Source: Neonectria sp. B-13 (taxonomy: Eukaryota; Ascomycota; Sordariomycetes; Hypocreales; Nectriaceae). Taken from it: a stretch of 64,000 nucleotides of DNA. Under the pieces are notes generated by a model. The model had not been told where the DNA came from. It saw only the letters and a program-made list of their open reading frames with translations, and made no database searches. Both the position numbers and the translations under genes were made by a program. Below, one piece after another: positions 57,187-64,000 of this stretch. Within the stretch, counting starts at the first letter, position 1. Each line of letters opens with the position of its first letter. Location: contig NOKP01000002.1 of assembly GCA_002682825.1 (NCBI GenBank), positions 2,361,132 through 2,425,131 of the forward strand, written 5' to 3'.

Positions 57187-58447
57187 CATAATTCCTCGTG
57201 CCCGTGCCAGGTTCGGTGGGTTTTTCTCCGTTTACATTGGATGCTCCGTCTTCCTTCTCCATTTACCGTCACAGTCTGGCCTCTCTTCTTCTCCCCTCTG
57301 CTAGCTCCTGCGGCCGTCGCCTGTTTCATCTGATCTCATCTGATCTGTGCGACTCTGGTCTCGACAAATGCCTGATGCCACAACTTGCTGATTAGACGCA
57401 CTACATACACACAAGTATTCGTAGTGCTATTGCCACAGACCTTGTTCCTCAGACCTTGTCCCCCGCACCCAGGCCAGGTCGTCCTTCTGACCTAGTTTGC
57501 TACCTAGTCCAGCATCTCATGTACCTGCTTTTCGTTGCTCCGCCCTCCTCTTCCCCGTCCCCGTCCACATCTCCATCCATCCCCAAGAAAATGCATGCTT
57601 CCAGACCCTTTCCGCATCGCTTCTTCTTTTCCCCCTCCCCTTCCGCCTCCGCCTCCCACTCCCACTTACATAGTACAGTACACTTACACTTACACTCCCG
57701 CACACACACACCCTTTCCCTTCCTTCACCCACATCATCCGGCCCCGTCCCATACCGCTTCATGCACCTGCCGGTGCCGGTGCCCAGCGTGCCCCGTAGCG
57801 GTCCCGTCACGGGAAGGGCAGAAACACACGCTGAAATGCACGGTTGGGTAATAATCGAGGTCCGGCGTCAGCAAAGGAGTTGCCATCGCTGTTGCCCCTC
57901 CGACTTCGCCCGGCCTTAAACATAGCATGACGCTTCTTATTTGTCGTATGATGGACTGTTGTGAGGCTCATCCCATCCCCTATAATGCCAACGCCCCTGA
58001 GGCTTTTCAGGGCCTTTCAGAGGCCCCGGCGCCGGTGGTCCGTAGACAAGTCAGTTCTCACAAGCCCACCTTACACGCACCCCCTTCTCGACGCCCAGCA
58101 CCAAGTGCCAAGTCCTCTCAGCGTCATGGGTTCAACTGACTGTCGGACTATGCGCAAGGCATCGCGTGTCCTCGCATGTGGAAGGATTTTCGGCATTGCC
58201 CCCCCAGGACGCCATCTTGCTTGCTCATGCATGATTGCTTTGCTCTGTGTCCTGTCGGTTGCACGATTCCGAGTGTCAACGGGAGCCCGGCCGGGACTAC
58301 CAAGTCCCCCCCCCCCCTCACATGCTGTTTTAGGGTATGATATGGATACAATGCACATTATGGTCACACAACCCCTCCTTCTCGCTCAACGTTCGACCTT
58401 TGCGCTGAGCCCATCACGGCGCCCTGCCCTGCCCACACTCATCAAAT

Positions 58448-59631
58448 CTAAATTACCAGATCCCAGATAACCAGGAACGCGCAGAGCCCGCTTGCTGCAA
58501 AGAAGGTGTACCGGGCCGCGCTGGGCCGTTGTGTCGCCTTCTTGAGTTCCTTGTTACCCCCACCCACATTGGCTGTTGTCGACACCGAGTCCGTCACCAG
58601 CTGCTCGATATGCGTAGACTGTGTAGCGAGGTTGCCCACAAGAAGCGATTGCAGTTCCGCAATCTCTAACAGTGACTTCTCAGCAGTACTGGGGTCATCC
58701 GCAATTAGTTTCACACTGCACACCATAAAACAGGGTGGGGGTTCTTAGGACCCCCAGGTGGATACATCTCACGTACCTGACTTTTTCCATGCTGCTCCCG
58801 AGATGCTTCATCATGTCCTGATTCCCTTCCTCAAACATCTGTATCTGGTCCTCTGTGAATCCCTGGTTCGAGGTCTGAGCGTCATCGGACGTAGGGATCT
58901 GTCCCGCAGGCGACTGGGAGGGTCGCCGGGCAGAAGGAGCATAGCTCCCAAGGCTTCCGGTAGGTACCGCCTCCGATTTGGACAGTTGGCTGTTGTTCTT
59001 TTCCACCACACGCCTCAGCCGAGTTTCCATCATAGCCTGCTGCGTCCGGCAACACAACTCCAACCAATGTCGCAGAAACCACAGAATCCCGTCCCGGTGA
59101 ATTCCAATTGCCTGCGCCTTGGCTTCGGCTGCGGTATGCTCCTCCGTCTTGCTGCTGGCAATCCCGCCGGATGCCCATGATCCTAGTGCCCCCAAGCCCC
59201 TTCCGTACTTCTTTTGGAGAATAGCGGATTCTGTTTCCCGTCGCAGCTGCTCGGCGTCGTCGAGGGCCCGGATGCTCGAGTTCAATTCCCGGATCATCTG
59301 CTTCGCATTTGCATCGATCTCCTCTCGATCCCGATCCGATAGTACGCGTGACTGTCCATGGGCGGACCGGCTATTCGATTTCCGTGGTTGTGCAGTCGAA
59401 AGGTAGGCCTGTCTAACGTCTTGGAGCTCTCGATGCAGGGTGGTTATGTGGGAGTTCTGCAATGTCAGGGTCAGCTCAGGGGTGGCGGTGAGGGGAGAGG
59501 AATGAGGGGAAACGGACAATGCGGTGCGCCTCTTTCAGGAACCCGTCGATCGCGTTGAGGGTGACTGGTTTCCTCGTTGTCGGCACATGGTGTTGCCGGA
59601 GTAGCTCGTTGAATCCGATGGTGATGTCCAT
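58448..59631 (-). CDS. UFE1: ER t-SNARE Ufe1 (syntaxin-18 family)
   Basis: Predicted 353 aa from complement(join(58448..58715, 58777..59456, 59518..59631)). Ufe1/syntaxin-18 is the ER Q-SNARE for Golgi-to-ER vesicles. The N-terminal MDITIGFNELL and DGFLKEAHRI are family-typical, followed by an SNARE-complex N-terminal helical domain. The SNARE helix begins at FTEDQIQMFEEGNQDMM and continues through an intron-split stretch (MEKV-SVKLIADDPSTAEKSLLEIAELQSLLVGNLATQSTHIEQL). The tail anchor TFFAASGLCAFLVIWDLVI closes the protein. The first donor GTCCGT is atypical, but the join is in phase and no other site fits. The final exon starts precisely after TGCAG. Confidence 0.9.
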
Positions 59632-61605
59632 GGCGTCCAATAGCGTCTGTGCCGGGCCGGTCGTTGGAGGGTTGCACTAGGGAAGGGAATGCCGGGAGGG
59701 TTATAGATCTCAAAGATCAACTTGGAGATGCCGGGCACGTCGCGGCTTTATTTGCTTGCCTTCGGCTCAATGGTCATGCATCTATGACGAAGACCGAGGC
59801 TCTGGCCACCTTGCCGTGATGGAGCTCTGATGATTGAGCTGCTACGTCGGGGCTCCACAACCAAAATTAGTCATCCCAACAACCCCAACCCACGCCCTCA
59901 CCAAGGAACACTACACAACTTGAATCTTCCTCCTCCATCACCACTATGTCTGCTCTGGTGTTATTCATAAGCTAAAACTCCACTATATTTGCCATTCCAG
60001 ACACTGTGAAAGACTTTTACTTCTCAATTGCCTCGTTTTGAAATTATGTCCACTTGTCAAATGGTCCAAGTCCACCAACCCTCGGTCATTATTAACCTTT
60101 ACTGTTTTGTTCGTAGATGCACTCATTACTTGCACGCTCTCACTCCAATTCCAAATTCCATACAACTTTCGTTTCTCGAAGTCAGTTAGCGGACATACAT
60201 GATGGTACCGGACTGTGGCTCCATCTCCGGAGGCTCGCCGTCCACCGATTAGGCGTATCCCGGACACAAAGCGGAGGCATGGCGGAGTGGGTTCACAGTT
60301 TGCTCCCGAACCGCCCCCGGCATATTCAACTCGGAAATAAGCGTTGGCAAACACGGAAATACGATCTCCAACTGCCAAGATCCTCTTGACGATCTCGCCA
60401 GCAGATCATCAATTGATTCAGAGTATATTCTCGTCTCTTATTGGTTTGCTATTGCATAGAAGAAGCGCCAGCCCTTGACGCTCAATTCCTGACCCCCGAA
60501 CCATGAAGTGGAGCAGCAAAGGCGACCCAACAACAAGCGCCGTGGCAGTCAATACGTACTGACCGTGATGTGTCCGACGATCTGAGTGTTTTTCCTTCTC
60601 TGGTCAATATGATCTTGACGTATTGTGTGATCTGTTAGAGCTTGTCTCCAACCATCCTTGGCGATCTGGGAGACATGGCCGGTCGAGGACCTGCGTACAC
60701 TCTGGCTTTCTTCCTTCTATAGCTGATCCCTAGGTTCTTACTGCCCCAGAGAAACACCAAAGTGTCCTTGACAATGGATCAACTGCTCCGTCACTTTAGA
60801 ACAGGCCCCTGTTTGCTTTTCTGAACCAAACACCAGGCGAGATTGATGACTTTTGGACTCTCAAAATGTTTGACCACTATCTTCAAAGAAGGCATAGCTA
60901 TCTTACTCTTTACCAGCTCTGTCATTTCCCTCAGCCTCATCCGTATTGCCGCTACGTCGGGAACTCTGTTCAGAGAGATTGACTGATACGACGCCCTCCA
61001 GTGATCTCTGTCATCTCCCATATGGCTGTGAGTTTGAATGGACCGATCAGCGAATAGCAAAATATTAGCATTTCTATCAACCACCGGCAGGGGACCTATC
61101 TTAGTACGCAGATACAGCCTGTATACCCAAAGTTTCTGCTCAGAATTGCGACGAGCTTAAACATGAATGGGCCTAACAAGGTGGTACCTAAGCGGCGATG
61201 CCTCCGGTTCTTGGTTTTCTTTGTCAGGATGATCATCCCTACCTGCCTTAGCGCTTTGAATACTCATCGGCGACGACGACATTGGTAACCAATCTTGTAC
61301 GACATCTGATGCGGCTTGCTGCTACCGTTCGAGCATGTGATTCAAGAAATGGGACAAGGCTAGTGCTTCAAGTCTCTAGCATTGCTGAGCCTGGCACGAC
61401 GCTTCATCCCAGGTTAATTAACAAGCGCGGGGACTGGAGGGCGAAAAGGGAGAAAAGGGAAGCACTAGGGAGAGATGGCATAACTTGCGCCGACACGACC
61501 GACGATATGCACACGATACAAATTAGTATGCCACAAGCTCAACCTCCAGATTGAAACCGAAAAGCAACGTTTAGCAGTTAATAAATATTAAATACTGCAA
61601 TCGAC
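59632..61605. other. Intergenic region with possible relic coding sequence
   Basis: UFE1 promoter at the left, EMC4 3' UTR at the right. Between 60.0 and 61.1 kb the minus strand has patches that look formerly coding (listed separately). No intact gene. Confidence 0.45.
59983..61099 (-). pseudogene. Possible relic of an unidentified gene
   Basis: Three minus-strand stretches look protein-like but do not connect. One ends at 60,791 and begins about 61,099 (GPLPVVDRNANILLFADRS ... VINLAWCLVQKS). A short hydrophobic one lies near 60,450-60,560 (YVLTATALVVGSPLLLHFMV). One spans 60,378 to 59,983 (AVGDRISVFANAYFRVEYAG ... SGIRLIGG), which meets a GTATGT donor with a GCTAAC-type branch shortly after. 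Stops separate them and no start is clear. I recognise no domain. This may also be chance. Confidence 0.25.
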
Positions 61606-62277
61606 TCATAGTGCTGCTACAGCATGGTCCAAGAGCTCCCTCTGACCTTCCCACATCAGCCAGTCCGACCGTGTTGTTCTGTGAAATATGTGTCAGCAAG
61701 GATGAAGCGAAGATTGATGATCAGGTCGCAACTTACGGCAACAATCCCATGGCATTAATCTTCCAAATACCCAAACCAAGTGCCAGAATCTGCATTGCCA
61801 CGTATAGAGCCTTGACCTGGAGCATTTGTCCTGAGTTGCTCGTCGTTTGGAATCGCTCAAAGGCCTGGTTTGTGTTCACCAGCCCCATCAACGGGTTCTT
61901 GAAGGCCATGAAGACCATCATGATGCTGAAGATCTGCAGCGAGTTTCCAGACATGTACATCATGATTGCTGTCATAGGGAGACCCTTAACAGGAGCCAGC
62001 GCAACTTCCCATGCCTTCTTGACCTTCAACGTGTCCATCTCTTCGGGGGTCGGGGGCTTGCGCGGCGAGGCCTTGGCTTCTTTGCTCTGCTTCTGCAGTG
62101 AGCGTTAGTGTTCTGTACCTGGATGCGAAACGATCGAGGAGCGAGGCGTACTTTGGAAAGGGTTGCGCCGGGCCCGTATCCGGGAGGGTCCGCGATGCCG
62201 GGGAGCTTCGTCTTCGGAGGAGGGGGCGATTCGAGCTGCGCGACCCAAAAGGGAACGCCGAACTTTGTGGAAGACAT
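61606..62277 (-). CDS. EMC4: ER membrane protein complex subunit 4
   Basis: Predicted 184 aa from complement(join(61606..61678, 61737..62092, 62152..62277)). EMC is the ER insertase for tail-anchored and multi-pass proteins; Emc4 is a small membrane subunit. The N-terminus is cytosolic and Pro-rich (WVAQLESPPPPKTKLPGI...DPPGYGP). The family core KKAWEVALAPVKGLPMTAIM leads into MYMSGNSLQIFSIMMVFMAF and then ALYVAMQILALGLGIWKINAMGLLP, the membrane helices. The last exon (TTRSDWLMWE...) carries the conserved SDWLxWE end, which the unspliced frame lacks. Size matches yeast (190 aa). The start at 62277 is the first ATG with the family N-terminus. It shares a divergent 0.7-kb promoter with the beta-adaptin gene. 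Confidence 0.94.
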
Positions 62278-62990
62278 AGCTTCGATTGATATGAATCTCA
62301 GACGGAGTTGTGGAGTCGGGATAGTGCGCAAGGGATGGCGGGATGTCGTCGTTGTCGTCGTGGGAAGGCTGAGTGAGAGCACCAGCCAACTTGATGTCGG
62401 CGTTGTGTTCGTTCGCTGCGGGTGGCCTACTCCATGCAGTGGCTGCGCGCCGCCGGACCCAGCAGTTTTTCCGCTTAATTGCACCTGAGGCGTCTGTCAA
62501 CCAGCGTTATCGATAGCGCTGTTGGGGTGACCCCTGGTCGCAATTTGGCTTACCTCAGTTGAGCTCCCCTTTCCACACCCGAAGACGCCGACGCCCAAGC
62601 GGTAACGAACGAGCAACGATTCCGACGACACTCTTCTATGTATTCGCGACCAAAAAACAAGTCGGACGGCCGGTAGCGACAACACAAACCCGAACGCGAC
62701 CGCAAACGCCTGACGATAACATATCGCTTTCCTCAGTGGCTTAGATCGCGGACACCTCGAGACGCACATGTGACGCCCCCCTCCTTCCACCCTCCACGGA
62801 AACCTGGAAACCTGCTGGACACGCATCCTGTCCAATTAGGTGGGCGATCGCGAGTACCGACGTGACGTCTCTGGGTCAAGCGTGAGGGGTTTGCTTGTCC
62901 CAACGGCGCCTATTCCGCATCCATCATCTGTCGCTTGCGTGAGGAGATTCCCCGTTGCAAGGACGGTCGTAGCAGTACAAGTACGACACT
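62278..62990. other. Divergent promoter EMC4 / beta-adaptin
   Basis: A 713-bp region between two start codons pointing apart, both genes of the secretory pathway. No ORF supported. Confidence 0.55.
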
Positions 62991-64000
62991 ATGTCGAGCT
63001 CCGCCGGTGGAGGGGACTCCAAGCTGTTTGCTCGGGTAAGCACTCTGTTCTTTATCATGTCTCAGGCTCGTCGGGCGTGAAACTGGCCGACTTGCCATCA
63101 CCACCTGCACAACTGCGCGATTCTACCCACCTTCCCGTCGTCTTCCATCCCCATCCGCTCTTGTCCCTGCGTCTCCAGTTCCGGCAACGCAAGCCGTTCT
63201 CCTCCCTCCATCTCCCCTCCCGCTCCTCCTCTCCCGCTCAGATGTCTCGGTCGATAAACCTTGGCCCAGCGACACAATCCCAGAAATGGCCGCCATGTTC
63301 CTCGCATACATACCACCGCCGACAAGTAACGTGTGGCTAAAAACTCCACAGGGCAAGGTAGCCGAGCTACGCCTCGAGCTGAACAGCGGAGGAAAGAAGG
63401 ACAAGAACTATTCGTCGAAGAAGATTGCGCTCAAGAAGATTGTTGCCAACATGACCATGAGCAACAATGACATGGTCGCTCTCTTCCCCGATATCATTGG
63501 ATGTATGCACATCCAGAGCTTGGAAATCAAGAAGATGTAGGGAACGACCAAGCTGCGCCTGGGAGGCCATAGGCTGACAGCGAACAGGTGCTTTCTTTTC
63601 TTGGTCAACTACGCAAGGATGAGGCCCGAAATTGCAGTCAAGGCCATCCCAGTGCTAGAGCATGTAAGTCATTCAAACTTGATGGAAAGAGTAGCGCTGA
63701 CGTGCAACAGGACATGGAGGACCACAACCCACTTGTACGGGCACTAGCTCTGCGAACAATATCGTACATTCACGTTCGAGAGTTTGTTGAAGCTACAGTT
63801 CCACTTGTCAAGATCATGTTAAAGGACGGGGACCCTTATGTGCGCAAAACTGCTGCGTTCTGCGTTGCCAAGCTTTATGATCATGACAGGCATATGGTGG
63901 AAGGCTCAGATCTGATTGACCGACTAAACGGGTTGCTCAGGGATGACAACCCTACCGTGGTTGCTAGCGCTTTGGCTGGTTTGATGGATATATGGGAACG
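62991..64000 (+). CDS. APL2: AP-1 complex beta subunit (beta-adaptin), 5' part, cut by window end
   Basis: Partial: join(62991..63035, 63352..63536, 63588..63663, 63711..64000 and beyond). Beta-adaptins form the clathrin adaptor trunk at Golgi and endosomes. The first 15 residues (MSSSAGGGDSKLFAR) are joined to GKVAELRLELNSGGKKDKNYSSKK, the conserved start of the fungal AP-1/AP-2 beta trunk. HEAT-type repeats follow (ALKKIVANMTMSNNDMVALFPDII, LFLVNYARMRPEIAVKAIPVLE, MEDHNPLVRALALRTIS, DGDPYVRKTAAFCVAKLYDHD). Three introns are placed, all with in-frame joins (first intron 316 bp; then 51 and 47 bp). AP-1 (APL2) is preferred over AP-2 (APL1) on overall similarity, but the visible part alone does not exclude AP-2. 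About 500 residues should lie beyond the window. Confidence 0.88.

Larger units (their letters stand above)
55088..58447. other. Intergenic region
   Basis: A 3.4-kb gap. The left end (55,310-55,430) is very G-rich on the plus strand, upstream of the aminotransferase. Further right are GTAC-rich patches (56,585-56,660), a GTAGGT hexanucleotide array (57,156-57,186), CT-rich DNA (57,540-57,780) and a C11-type homopolymer near 58,305-58,317. I find no credible gene. Confidence 0.5.

Overview
The window reads as nuclear chromosomal DNA of a filamentous ascomycete, most likely a Sordariomycete and perhaps Hypocreales. Genes are well separated. Introns are short (about 50-150 bp) with GT...AG ends and CTNAC-type branch points. 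Leaders are long and pyrimidine-rich, codons favour C at the third position, and the protein set is that of Pezizomycotina. No species can be named from sequence alone. Most genes are conserved housekeeping genes. Exon joins were made by hand from splice signals and reading frame.

Layout: 1-5.5 kb is gene-poor, with GTAC-rich low-complexity DNA. Then come a fungal rhodopsin-domain membrane protein (5.5-7.2), RPB5 (8.3-9.2, minus), BFR1 (10.1-11.7), a conserved unknown with Asp-Pro-Arg-Met repeats (12.8-13.7, minus), the mitochondrial Obg GTPase MTG2 (15.7-17.5) and the tRNA m5C methyltransferase NCL1/TRM4 (17.9-20.6, minus). From about 20.6 to 27.2 kb lies an accessory, decaying segment: a 20-bp minisatellite, a small C2H2 zinc-finger ORF, a SNF2-helicase pseudogene and a CorA-like membrane gene with damaged-looking 5' exons. 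A 92-aa Gly-rich protein and DBP7 follow, then a 3.6-kb gap.

The second half carries a 1,169-aa PPR protein, ERG8, a 112-aa conserved small protein, an aldehyde dehydrogenase, an intron-containing tRNA-Gly(GCC), ESF2, NMD3, a conserved 378-aa unknown, aspartate aminotransferase, the ER t-SNARE UFE1, EMC4 and the 5' part of a beta-adaptin (APL2-like) cut by the window end.

Two themes stand out. Translation and ribosome biogenesis is over-represented (RPB5, BFR1, MTG2, NCL1, DBP7, tRNA-Gly, ESF2, NMD3). Three of these genes share an exact doublet CTTATCTTATC about 85-130 bp upstream of the start, and NMD3 has two single copies at the same distance. The last 6 kb is a secretory-pathway run (UFE1, EMC4, AP-1 beta). 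The strongest candidates for something new are the shared GATA-type doublet and the eroding island at 20.6-27.2 kb. I saw no CRISPR array, intact transposon or secondary-metabolite cluster.
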